A stretch of DNA of 11,023 nucleotides from Paracoccaceae bacterium (GCA_006227805.1 SBFT01000092.1:1-11023), one strand, 5' to 3'; shown: positions 1 through 6,822, counted from the first letter of the stretch. Notes: generated by a model from the letters alone, not told the origin. Program-made: numbers and translations.

Positions 1-38
1 AGGCTCAGCCAGGTCTGTCGCGGGGAAGTGGCGGTCAT
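1..38 (-). CDS. phnG: PhnG, carbon-phosphorus lyase complex subunit (N-terminus only)
   Basis: Only the first 12 codons are inside the window, reading MTATSPRQTWLS leftward off the edge. The RQ-x-W-[LM]-S pattern near the N-terminus matches what I recall of PhnG proteins (E. coli PhnG has RQHWMS at the same distance from its start). PhnG is a small structural subunit of the C-P lyase core PhnGHIJ, which transfers methylphosphonate-type groups onto ATP before C-P bond cleavage. Divergence from phnF and closeness to phnCDE fit this reading, and phnHIJKL would be expected further left. No strong Shine-Dalgarno sequence precedes the ATG. The call rests on a very short peptide plus context. Confidence 0.7.
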   Translation of the reverse strand, partial: MTATSPRQTWLS

Positions 39-56
39 CTGGACAAGTCCGGATTT

Positions 57-72
57 ATCTATACAACTAGAC
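57..72. promoter_or_regulatory. Candidate PhnF (HutC-type) operator between phnG and phnF
   Basis: The sequence contains TCTA-N6-TAGA (58-71). Its left part, ATCTATAC at 57-64, matches 7 of 8 positions of the HutC-subfamily operator pattern GTNTANAC, and the right part is a weaker copy. It lies in the AT-richest part of the phnG-phnF intergenic region, close to the minus-strand start of phnG. A GntR/HutC regulator encoded next door makes autoregulation and repression of phnG plausible. The site is inferred from pattern and position only. Confidence 0.4.
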
Positions 73-112
73 TTATTATCGCAAATCACCGATGGAGGGG
101 CCAGTGGAGTTT

Positions 113-131
113 TGTGAATTTTACGTGACAG
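113..131 (-). promoter_or_regulatory. Candidate Pho box upstream of phnG
   Basis: Read on the minus strand, the 19 bases are CTGTCACGTAAAATTCACA. Compared by hand with the PhoB consensus CTGTCATAAATCTGTCACA, 12 of 19 positions agree, including the two 5-6 base cores at the correct 11-base spacing. The direct repeat points toward phnG. No good -10 lies at the usual distance of about 11 bases; the nearest AT-rich hexamer, GATAAT at 75-80, is farther away. PhoB control of phn genes is well established, but this particular site is only a candidate. Confidence 0.4.
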
Positions 132-138
132 GCCGCTG

Positions 139-861
139 ATGCCGCGCAGTGCCGCGCCGGTCTGGCGCGCCATCGCCGATGCGCTGCGCGCCGATATCCG
201 CGAGGGCCGCTACGGCGTCCTCGACCGCCTGCCGACCGAGGCGGCCCTGTCCGAACGCTTCGGCGTGAACCGCCACACCGTGCGCCATGCGCTGGCGGCG
301 CTGGTCGAGGAGGGCCTGGTTCACACGCGGCGCGGATCGGGGGCCTTCGTGGCCGCGCGGCCGCTTGACTATCCGCTGGGCCGCCGTGTCCGGTTCCGGC
401 AGAACATGCTGGCCGCGGGCCGCCGTCCGGGCCGCGCGCTGCGCCAGATCGAGACCCGCGCCGCCGATCCCGGAGAGGCGCAGGCGCTGGAGCTGGACGC
501 CGGCGACCCGGTCTGCATCTGCAGGGGGACGACCCTCGCCGATGGAATGCCGATCGCGATCTTCGAAAGCGTCTTCCCGATGGACCGCCTGCCGGGCATC
601 GCCGAAGCCCTGGCCGAAGGCGGCGGCGTCACGGCGGCGCTGGCGAAGGCGGGTGTCGCGGATTACACGCGCCGCTCGACCTGGGTGACGGCGGTCCTGG
701 CGGATGCGGCGACGGCACTCCACCTGCAGGCGCGCGCAGGCGACCCGCTCCTGCGCACGACCCAGGTGAATGTCGATCCCGCAGGCGTTCCCGTCGAATA
801 TGGCCGCACCTGGTTCGCGGGCGACAGGGTGACGCTGACGCTCGAGGGTCAAGGCTCGTAA
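139..861 (+). CDS. phnF: PhnF, GntR-family (HutC/UTRA) regulator of phosphonate genes
   Basis: This is a 240-residue two-domain regulator of normal length. Residues 1-72 form a GntR winged helix-turn-helix: the LPTEAALSERFGVNRHTVR recognition region (31-49) is followed by a wing with RRGSGAFV. Residues about 85-235 form a UTRA ligand-binding domain with the usual late VEYGRTWFAGDRV segment. The product should be a cytoplasmic DNA-binding repressor that releases DNA on binding a phosphonate-related ligand or phosphate. The PhnF assignment rather than another HutC member rests on its position between phnG and the phnCDE operon. The ATG is preceded only by a weak AGG at 130-132. Its 3' end overlaps the convergent acyltransferase gene by 13 bases. 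Confidence 0.88.
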   Translation: MPRSAAPVWRAIADALRADIREGRYGVLDRLPTEAALSERFGVNRHTVRHALAALVEEGLVHTRRGSGAFVAARPLDYPLGRRVRFRQNMLAAGRRPGRALRQIETRAADPGEAQALELDAGDPVCICRGTTLADGMPIAIFESVFPMDRLPGIAEALAEGGGVTAALAKAGVADYTRRSTWVTAVLADAATALHLQARAGDPLLRTTQVNVDPAGVPVEYGRTWFAGDRVTLTLEGQGS

Positions 862-870
862 CGCTCGAGG
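838..870. repeat. Direct repeat ACGCTCGAGG x2 spanning the convergent gene ends
   Basis: ACGCTCGAGG occurs at 838-847 and again at 861-870. Because CTCGAG is self-complementary, the two copies can also pair as a 6-bp stem with a 17-base loop in either transcript. The element sits exactly on the tail-to-tail overlap of phnF and the acyltransferase gene. It may act as a weak bidirectional termination element, although no T-run follows on either strand, or it may be a chance result of coding constraint. Confidence 0.3.
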
Positions 871-1466
871 AAATCCTCGGCGCTGAGTTCGCGGAAATCC
901 TGCAGGGTGGCGCGGATGAGGTCATGGCTCCAGTCCCACCAGGCCAGCGCGATCAGGCGCTCGGCGATGGGTTCGGGCTGGCGGCGGCGCAGCAGCGTCG
1001 CGGGCGTTCCCGCGACGATGGTGTAGGGGGCCACGTCCTTCGTCACCACCGACCCCGCGGCCACGACCGCGCCATGGCCCAGCGTGACCTCGGGCTTGAT
1101 CATCGCCCCGTGGCCGATCCAGGTGTCGTGCCCGACATGGGCCCGGCGGGACCGGCGCCGCAGGAAGAAGTCGTGGTCGCGGTCCGCGTCGTCCCAGTAA
1201 TCGTCCGAGCGATAGAGGAAATGGTGGCAGGCGGCGGTGTCCAGCGGATGATCGGTGGCCCCGATGCGCGTGAAGCTGGCGATGTTCGCGAACTTGCCCA
1301 CCGTCGCATTGGCGATGTCGGCATAGCGGTCGCAGTAGGAGTAATCGCCGATCTCGCTGTGGGCGATGCGGCTGCCGCGCCCGATCTCGACGTAACGGCC
1401 GAAGGTGGTGTCGGTGATCTCGCAGTCGGGATGCAGGAAAGGTCTGTCCTCGGTCAGGCGGGGCAT
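849..1466 (-). CDS. Phosphonate-associated hexapeptide-repeat acyltransferase
   Basis: This 205-residue left-handed beta-helix acyltransferase belongs to the xenobiotic (chloramphenicol) acetyltransferase-like group. Hexapeptide repeats run over about residues 15-70 and 110-155 (VGHDTWIGHGAMIKPEVTLG, then AVVAAGSVVTKDVAPY and VAGTPA). The loop between them holds DHPLDTAACHHF, whose His73 is in the position of the catalytic histidine of this fold. It resembles the transferase family found in C-P lyase gene clusters (TIGR03308-type, from memory). It probably acetylates an aminophosphonate or a related intermediate in the cytoplasm, a role parallel to that of the unrelated GNAT enzyme PhnO, but the substrate is unproven. 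It is the last gene of the phnC-led operon: its ATG follows the phnE stop by one base. Confidence 0.82.
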   Translation of the reverse strand: MPRLTEDRPFLHPDCEITDTTFGRYVEIGRGSRIAHSEIGDYSYCDRYADIANATVGKFANIASFTRIGATDHPLDTAACHHFLYRSDDYWDDADRDHDFFLRRRSRRAHVGHDTWIGHGAMIKPEVTLGHGAVVAAGSVVTKDVAPYTIVAGTPATLLRRRQPEPIAERLIALAWWDWSHDLIRATLQDFRELSAEDFLERYEP

Positions 1467-1467
1467 G

Positions 1468-2796
1468 TCACTGGCTCCGCCCGATCAGGCGGCCGCGCAG
1501 CCAGCCCGAGAACCAGTCCATCGCGATCACGATCAGCACGATCAGCACGATGTAGTAGGTGACTTCCTCCCAGTCCTTCTGGGTCTGGATCGCCTGCGTG
1601 ATCATCAGGCCGATGCCGCCCCCCGTGATCGCGCCGATGATCGTGGCCGACCGCGTGTTGGATTCCAGGAAATACAGAACCTGGCTCAGCAGAACCGGCA
1701 TGATCTGGGGAATGACCCCGAAGCGATAGCGCTGCACCGGCGCCGCCCCGGTCGAGGTGATCCCCTCGATCTGCTTGCGGTCCACGTTCTCCAGCGCCTC
1801 GGAGAACAGCTTGCCGAAGCTGCCGCTGTCCGTCACCAGGATCGCCAGCGCGCCGGTCAGGGGACCGGGACCGAAGGCGCGGCTGAGGATGATGGTCCAG
1901 ATCAGCGCATCGACGCCGCGCACGAAGTCGAAGACCCGGCGCACCAGGCCCCGCACCAGCAGCACCGGCATGAAGTTGCGCGCCGCCGCGAAGGCCAGGG
2001 GCAGCGCGATCATCGCCGCCCCGAACGTGCCGAGGAAGGCCATGAGCACCGTTTCTCCCAGCGCCCAGGCGACCTCCTTGTGGCGCCACATCGCGTTGTT
2101 CCAGAAGTCGTGCCAGGCCCCGGCGATGTTCGACCGCTCGGGATCGATCCGCTCGCCGACGAGGATCCGGGCCAGGCCCACGTCGTGATAGGGGCTGTCG
2201 AGGGTGAACCAGAACAGCTCCCACCCGAAGAAGTAGCGGAAGACCTCGGTCCGGTTGCGCGTCATGCTGAGCCGCCCCGCCTCGGTCCGGATATCGACGC
2301 GGGCGCTGGAATGGGTGACCCAGTCGGGCAGATCGGCCTCGGGGACGGACATGGTGACGCCGTCGGCCCGGCTGGCCTGAAGCGTCAGCGTGCCCCAGTC
2401 GGGATGGACATAGGTCGCGGTGTTGTCGGGCCCGAACGTGACCCTGTGCCCGTGCGGCAGCACGATCTCGGCCCCGCCGTCGGTCATGGTTACCCAATCG
2501 GGCAGCCTGCCCTCGGGATAGGTGCCGCGCCGTTCGCCTTCCTTGGCCACGCTGATCTCGCCCGAGCGGTTGTCGCGCGTCACGTGGGTCTTGTAGCTGT
2601 AGCTGTCCGAGACCAGGATCGCCGCGTTGTCCAGCCGCATCCGGTCCGCGAGGCCAGGAATGTCGAAGGCGAAGAAGATGTAGGTCAGGTAGACCAGCAC
2701 GATCCCGGGCACGCCGAAGGCCACAAGGCGCTTGCGCGCGATCAGGCGGTCGGCCGCGCTCTTGGCGGCGGTCATGTCGATCGTGGCGGTTGTCAT
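1468..2796 (-). CDS. phnE: PhnE, phosphonate ABC transporter permease (long form with extracytoplasmic insert)
   Basis: The 442-residue inner-membrane permease is the second of two adjacent permeases. TM1 lies at about 24-44. A soluble, presumably periplasmic insert follows at about 48-230, and then a conventional BPD_transp_1 domain (about 245-440) with an EAA-like loop EALENVDRKQIEGITSTGAA (333-352) that should dock on PhnC. Typical PhnE proteins are about 260-290 residues, so the extra 150 or so residues are notable. The insert contains LPDWVT twice (98-103 and 156-161), suggesting an internal duplication. The reading frame is intact and membrane helices resume normally, so this is not a frameshift artefact. 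It begins one base after the upstream phnE stop and ends one base before the acyltransferase ATG, so translational coupling is likely. Confidence 0.9.
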   Translation of the reverse strand: MTTATIDMTAAKSAADRLIARKRLVAFGVPGIVLVYLTYIFFAFDIPGLADRMRLDNAAILVSDSYSYKTHVTRDNRSGEISVAKEGERRGTYPEGRLPDWVTMTDGGAEIVLPHGHRVTFGPDNTATYVHPDWGTLTLQASRADGVTMSVPEADLPDWVTHSSARVDIRTEAGRLSMTRNRTEVFRYFFGWELFWFTLDSPYHDVGLARILVGERIDPERSNIAGAWHDFWNNAMWRHKEVAWALGETVLMAFLGTFGAAMIALPLAFAAARNFMPVLLVRGLVRRVFDFVRGVDALIWTIILSRAFGPGPLTGALAILVTDSGSFGKLFSEALENVDRKQIEGITSTGAAPVQRYRFGVIPQIMPVLLSQVLYFLESNTRSATIIGAITGGGIGLMITQAIQTQKDWEEVTYYIVLIVLIVIAMDWFSGWLRGRLIGRSQ

Positions 2797-2797
2797 G

Positions 2798-3664
2798 TCA
2801 GTGGGCTCCCGGGCCGATCAGGCGGTTGCGCAGATGCGAGGACACCTGGTCGACGATCACGATGGTCAGGAACAGAAGGATGAAGATCGCCGCGGCCTCG
2901 TCGAACTTGCCCATGCCGAAGGTCATGGAATTGCGCAGCTCGTAGCCGATGCCGCCCGCGCCCACGAAGCCCAGGATGGCCGAGGCGCGGATGTTGATTT
3001 CCAGCCGCAAAAGCGCATAGGACAGGTAGTTCGGCGCCACCTGCGGGATCACGCCCAGCATCATCCGCTGCATCCAGCCCGCGCCCACCGAGGTCAGCCC
3101 CTCGACCGGCTTGAGGTCAGCGTTCTCGTTCACTTCCGAATAGAGCTTGCCCATCGCGCCCGCCGTGTGCAGCGCGATCGCGATCATCGCGGGCACCGGA
3201 CCGCCGCCCATCATGAAGATCAGGACCAGCGCGATCACGATCTCGGGGATCGCGCGCAGCACGTCCGAGATGCGGCGGAAAAGCGGGATCGCCCCGGGCC
3301 AGAGCGCCAGCCCGCGGGTGGACAGAAGCGACAGCCCCAGCCCCATCAGCACGCCGATCAGCGTGGCCACGATGGCGATGTTCACCGTCTCGACCAGCGC
3401 AGGCAGGTAGCGCCACAAGAGGCCGGGCAGGTTCGCGCGCTTCTCCCAGGCCTCGGACAGGACGCCCGCGGGAAAATCCAGCATCTGGTGCCAGCCGTCC
3501 CAGAAACCGCCGGCATTGCGCGCATCGGCGACCATGAAGCCCGACACCATCAGGACGATGAAGATCGCGACACCGATGCCGCTGTACATCCGGCGCTGAC
3601 GCACCAGCGCCGTGTAATCCGACTTGATCTGCGGCAGGGGCGTGTTCAAGGCGGTGTCGGTCAT
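2798..3664 (-). CDS. phnE: PhnE, phosphonate ABC transporter permease
   Basis: The 288-residue permease has normal length for PhnE. One N-terminal TM helix (about 28-46) and a short periplasmic stretch are followed by the BPD_transp_1 domain (about 90-280) with several hydrophobic helices. Its EAA-type cytoplasmic loop is EVNENADLKPVEGLTSVGAG (177-196), followed by VIPQVAP. The C-terminal HLRNRLIG matches the WLRGRLIG tail of the downstream PhnE, so the two are probably ancient duplicates forming a heterodimeric channel. The ATG is preceded by GGAG at a workable distance. A 71-base gap with a stem-loop separates it from phnD, whereas the following phnE starts one base after its stop. Confidence 0.93.
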   Translation of the reverse strand: MTDTALNTPLPQIKSDYTALVRQRRMYSGIGVAIFIVLMVSGFMVADARNAGGFWDGWHQMLDFPAGVLSEAWEKRANLPGLLWRYLPALVETVNIAIVATLIGVLMGLGLSLLSTRGLALWPGAIPLFRRISDVLRAIPEIVIALVLIFMMGGGPVPAMIAIALHTAGAMGKLYSEVNENADLKPVEGLTSVGAGWMQRMMLGVIPQVAPNYLSYALLRLEINIRASAILGFVGAGGIGYELRNSMTFGMGKFDEAAAIFILLFLTIVIVDQVSSHLRNRLIGPGAH

Positions 3665-3687
3665 CGGAGGCTCCGCTGCGAAGGAAA

Positions 3688-3713
3688 CCGGGCCCGCGCG
3701 GCGGCGGACCCGG
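3688..3713 (-). terminator. Stem-loop between phnD and phnE (attenuator or mRNA-stabilising hairpin)
   Basis: On the minus-strand transcript a 10-bp stem forms between 3713-3704 (CCGGGTCCGC) and 3697-3688 (GCGGGCCCGG), with one G-U pair and a 6-base loop. It is followed by only three T residues, then CCTT, so it is a weak intrinsic terminator at best. Placed after the binding-protein gene and before the permeases, it could protect the phnD message or cause partial termination, giving more PhnD than PhnE. Confidence 0.6.
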
Positions 3714-3735
3714 AGTGTCTGGTCGGGTCAGGCGA

Positions 3736-4647
3736 TCAGCTGCCCGAGGCCGCCTTGCGCACCGCGATCAGCGTCTCGTAGGCGTCATGGCCGATCGGCA
3801 TGAAGCCCGCGGTCTCGCCTGCGGCCACGCCGTAGGCGCAATCCTTGTCGGTGGTGTGCAGGTTCGAGACCAGCTCGACCATCTTGGCCTTCACGTCCGC
3901 CGGCAGCGATTTCGACAGCACGATGGGGCCTTCCGGGATGGGCTTCGACTTCCAGATCTCGACCATCTCGTTCATGTCGACGAGGCCCGCATCCACGGCC
4001 TTGCGCAGCGCGCCGGAATTGTAGCCGTCTTCCCATGCGCCCAGACCGTCGGCCCAGGTCACGCCCGCGTCGATGTCGCCGTTGAAGACCGCGACGATGG
4101 TCTGTTCATGACCGCCGGTGAACTTCACTTCGCCGAAGTAGTCGCCCGACTCCATCGAGGCGCCGGTGGCCTGCGGGATCTCGATCGAGGGGATCAGGTA
4201 GCCGCTGGTCGAGTTCGGGTCGCCGAAGCCGAAGACCTTGCCCTTCATGTCTTCCAGCGAGGTGATGCCGCTGTCCTTGCGGGCGAAGCCGATCGAGAAA
4301 TAGCTGAACGAGCCATCGAGGTTGGTCTTGACCAGCACGGGCTCGACCGCGTCGGGGTTCTCGAGGTAGACGGCTGCGTAGGCCGATGCGCCCAGCCACG
4401 CCATGTCCAGCGATCCGCCCAGCAGGCCCTGGATCACGCCGTTATAGTCGGCGGGGGCGAACAGGCGCGTCGGCACGCCGAGGGCTTCCTCGGCATAGGC
4501 GCGCAGGCATTCGTTCGAGTTCAGGCGGTCCTGGGCGTTCTCGCCACCCAGAAGGCCGATGCGGAATTCGGTGATGGCGCCTTCGGCATAGGCAGCCGAG
4601 GTCATCGCGGTGGACGCGGTCAGCGCCAGGGCAAGCATCTTTTTCAT
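3736..4647 (-). CDS. phnD: PhnD, periplasmic phosphonate-binding protein
   Basis: The 303-residue precursor has a lysine-rich start, a hydrophobic core and a likely signal peptidase I site after AYA (residue 21), so it acts in the periplasm. The mature part is a type II substrate-binding fold. The PhnD hallmark loop DPNSTSGYLIP (143-153) supplies the backbone contacts to the phosphonate group. Tyr68 in PADYNG and the acidic Glu181 and Asp200 are in positions resembling the aromatic and acidic residues that bind the amino group of 2-aminoethylphosphonate in E. coli PhnD. I aligned these by eye only. The substrate is probably an alkyl- or aminoalkyl-phosphonate, though some family members bind phosphite. 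A GGAG lies about 10 bases before the ATG. The gaps on both sides hold stem-loops. Confidence 0.95.
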   Translation of the reverse strand: MKKMLALALTASTAMTSAAYAEGAITEFRIGLLGGENAQDRLNSNECLRAYAEEALGVPTRLFAPADYNGVIQGLLGGSLDMAWLGASAYAAVYLENPDAVEPVLVKTNLDGSFSYFSIGFARKDSGITSLEDMKGKVFGFGDPNSTSGYLIPSIEIPQATGASMESGDYFGEVKFTGGHEQTIVAVFNGDIDAGVTWADGLGAWEDGYNSGALRKAVDAGLVDMNEMVEIWKSKPIPEGPIVLSKSLPADVKAKMVELVSNLHTTDKDCAYGVAAGETAGFMPIGHDAYETLIAVRKAASGS

Positions 4648-4677
4648 CTCTGTCTCCGTCGGGTTGGGATGAAGGTT

Positions 4678-4698
4678 GTCCGCACTTGTCCTGCGGAC
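4678..4698 (-). other. Stem-loop between phnC and phnD
   Basis: GTCCGCA (4678-4684) and TGCGGAC (4692-4698) form a perfect 7-bp stem with a 7-base loop. It lies in the 60-base gap after the phnC stop and ends about 30 bases before the phnD start. No T-run follows, so it is unlikely to terminate transcription. It could act as an RNA-processing or 5'-end stabilising structure for the phnD message. Confidence 0.45.
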
Positions 4699-4707
4699 GG
4701 CACTGGC

Positions 4708-5520
<813 letters not shown>

Positions 5521-5561
5521 GTTCTACCCCCCATGCGATGACCCGGGTGGGTAATGGCGCC

Positions 5562-5605
5562 AGACTTCACTTTGGTGACGGTTTTGAATCAGGTTCGTGA
5601 AGTCT
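5562..5605. repeat. 9-bp inverted repeat upstream of phnC
   Basis: AGACTTCAC (5562-5570) and GTGAAGTCT (5597-5605) are perfect inverted copies separated by 26 bases, with centres 35 bp apart. They lie 42-85 bases upstream of the phnC ATG. They could be paired operator half-sites or the stem of a 5'-UTR hairpin in the phnC transcript. A weak Pho-box-like sequence lies inside the spacer. Confidence 0.45.
5574..5592 (-). promoter_or_regulatory. Weak candidate Pho box for phnC
   Basis: Read toward phnC, the bases are CTGATTCAAAACCGTCACC. By hand count 12 of 19 positions match the PhoB consensus, with a good second repeat (CCGTCAC) and a poor first one. Position and orientation suit the phnC operon, but no clear -10 follows at 11 bases. 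It should be weighed against the better, oppositely oriented box at 5716-5734. Confidence 0.3.
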
Positions 5606-5715
5606 TGGAGACGGATTTGTAACGCGTGCCGTGCAAGGCTCGGGGCGGCCCGGGGTCTGCACAGACCCTGGGCGGACGGCCCGCGATCGGGATTTTTTCT
5701 GGATCGACACGCCTA

Positions 5716-5734
5716 TTGTCATAAATTGTTCACA
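5716..5734 (+). promoter_or_regulatory. Candidate Pho box in the phnC / small secreted protein intergenic region
   Basis: TTGTCATAAATTGTTCACA matches the PhoB consensus CTGTCATAAATCTGTCACA at 15 of 19 positions by hand count. The repeats TTGTCAT and TGTTCAC are separated by AAAT with the canonical 11-base period. It is oriented toward the small secreted protein gene and ends 28 bases before its ATG. It lies about 200 bases upstream of phnC in the opposite orientation. No convincing -10 hexamer is seen after it. It may serve the small gene, the phnC operon, or both. Confidence 0.55.
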
Positions 5735-5762
5735 CGACGCCTGATGCCGGAGCGAATCGACC

Positions 5763-6053
5763 ATGCGACACCTCCTCGTGCTGATCGCCCTTGCGGTGCC
5801 GTCGCAGGCGCCCGCGCAGGTCGCGGACGTGATCTGCGACGGGCGCGAGCGCATGGTCGCGCGCCTCGAAGGGACCTATGGCGCGTCGGTGCGCGGCACC
5901 GGCCTGCGCGGGCCGGACGTCTTCCTCGAGATGTGGTCTTCGGCCGCGACCGGCGAATGGGCGCTGGTGCAGACCTACACCGACGGCAGGTCCTGCATCG
6001 TCGCCATGGGCGAGGACTGGGAAACGACGCCGGAGCCGCCCAGCGACTCGTGA
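5763..6053 (+). CDS. Small exported protein of unknown function
   Basis: The 96-residue product starts with a short signal peptide (MRHLLVLIALAVPSQAPAQ, likely cut near residue 19), so it is probably periplasmic. The mature part has a cysteine pair (Cys25 in DVICDG and the Cys in GRSCIVAMGEDWE near the C-terminus) that could form one disulfide. Its middle reads GLRGPDVFLEMWSSAATGEWALV, and the end is acidic and proline-rich. I recall similar small hypothetical proteins in Rhodobacteraceae but know no function. GGAG at 5749-5752 lies 10 bases before the ATG and supports this start. A Pho-box-like repeat lies just upstream, so phosphate-starvation induction is possible. It is convergent with the FadR-type regulator. 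Confidence 0.75.
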   Translation: MRHLLVLIALAVPSQAPAQVADVICDGRERMVARLEGTYGASVRGTGLRGPDVFLEMWSSAATGEWALVQTYTDGRSCIVAMGEDWETTPEPPSDS

Positions 6054-6093
6054 TCCCGACCGGGCTCGCGGCCCGGCCCGGCGCGCCCCGGGA
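6054..6093. terminator. GC-rich dyads between convergent genes
   Basis: The 46-base gap holds CCGGGC-N5-GCCCGG (6060-6076), then CCCGG-N6-CCGGG (6077-6092), enclosed by TCCCG (6054-6058) and CGGGA (6089-6093). These can fold in transcripts from both strands. No T-run follows on either side, so intrinsic termination would be weak, but the placement between tail-to-tail genes suggests a bidirectional terminator. Confidence 0.4.
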
Positions 6094-6099
6094 CCCTCC

Positions 6100-6753
6100 T
6101 CAGATGCTGTCCTTGACCCGATCCCAGGTGTTGGCGATGTGCCGGGCCATGGCCTGGCCCAGGCGCTTGCCGTCCCGCGCCTTCAGCGCCGCCACCATCG
6201 CCTCGTGATCCTCGACCGCACCGGCCCAGGAATCCGGCCTCTGGTTGCCGATGTAGCGGATCCGCTTCAGCCGCGCCTGGAGATTGCGCTGCATCTCCTG
6301 CAGGGTGTCGTTCTTCGACAGCTCGGTCAGGCGCGAATGGAATTCCTGGTTCAGCTTGTAATAGGGCATCCGGTCGCGCGCCCGGTAATGGACAAGCATC
6401 CGGTTGTGCAGATCGACCAGCGCCTGGATCTCCTGGTCGCTGGCGCGCTGACAGGCCAGTTCCCCCGCCAGCTGTTCCAGATGGCCCAGCACCTCGAGCA
6501 TGGCGAAGACATCCTCGGGCGTCAGCTTGCGCACCACGCTGCCCTTGGAGGGACGCACGATCACAAGGCCCTCGGCGGCCAGCGTGCGCAGCGCCTCGCG
6601 GAAGGGGGTGCGCGACACGCCCAGTTCGTCGATCAGGCTGGCCTCGTCGATTCGGCTGCCCGGTTCAAGAATTCCCTCGATGATCAGGTCGCGCACCCGG
6701 CTGACCACCTGGTCATGCAGGGAGCGGTTGGTGATCGCCAGCGACGTATTCAT
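6100..6753 (-). CDS. FadR-subfamily (FCD) GntR transcriptional regulator
   Basis: The 217-residue regulator has an N-terminal winged helix-turn-helix (about 10-76; IDELGVSRTPFREALRTLAAEGL then RPSKGSVV) and an all-helical FCD effector domain (about 85-215). The FCD metal site can be read as Asn135 and His139 (LNQEFH), His183 (EDHEAM) and His205 (MARHIA). Many relatives have Asp at the first position; Asn is a known variant. The effector is likely an organic acid bound through the metal. Divergence from dctP and a perfect palindrome in the shared promoter region mark it as the probable local repressor of the TRAP operon. AGGA directly abuts the ATG, which is too close for a good ribosome binding site, but the start fits the family's N-terminus. 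Confidence 0.9.
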   Translation of the reverse strand: MNTSLAITNRSLHDQVVSRVRDLIIEGILEPGSRIDEASLIDELGVSRTPFREALRTLAAEGLVIVRPSKGSVVRKLTPEDVFAMLEVLGHLEQLAGELACQRASDQEIQALVDLHNRMLVHYRARDRMPYYKLNQEFHSRLTELSKNDTLQEMQRNLQARLKRIRYIGNQRPDSWAGAVEDHEAMVAALKARDGKRLGQAMARHIANTWDRVKDSI

Positions 6754-6822
6754 TCCTAAAGCTCTGCGATGCCTCGATTTCCAAGATACGGCCCCGGCCG
6801 GAAATACCCAACACGAAATTTC

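Noticed and set aside
1405..2883. A 492-codon plus-strand open frame
   Set aside because: It is antisense to phnE, with low-complexity Arg/His/Pro/Gln composition and no domain. The minus-strand permease explains the region.
1468..3664. phnE duplication as a sign of pseudogenisation
   Set aside because: Both copies are complete, with transport domains and EAA loops; paired PhnE permeases are common in alphaproteobacteria.
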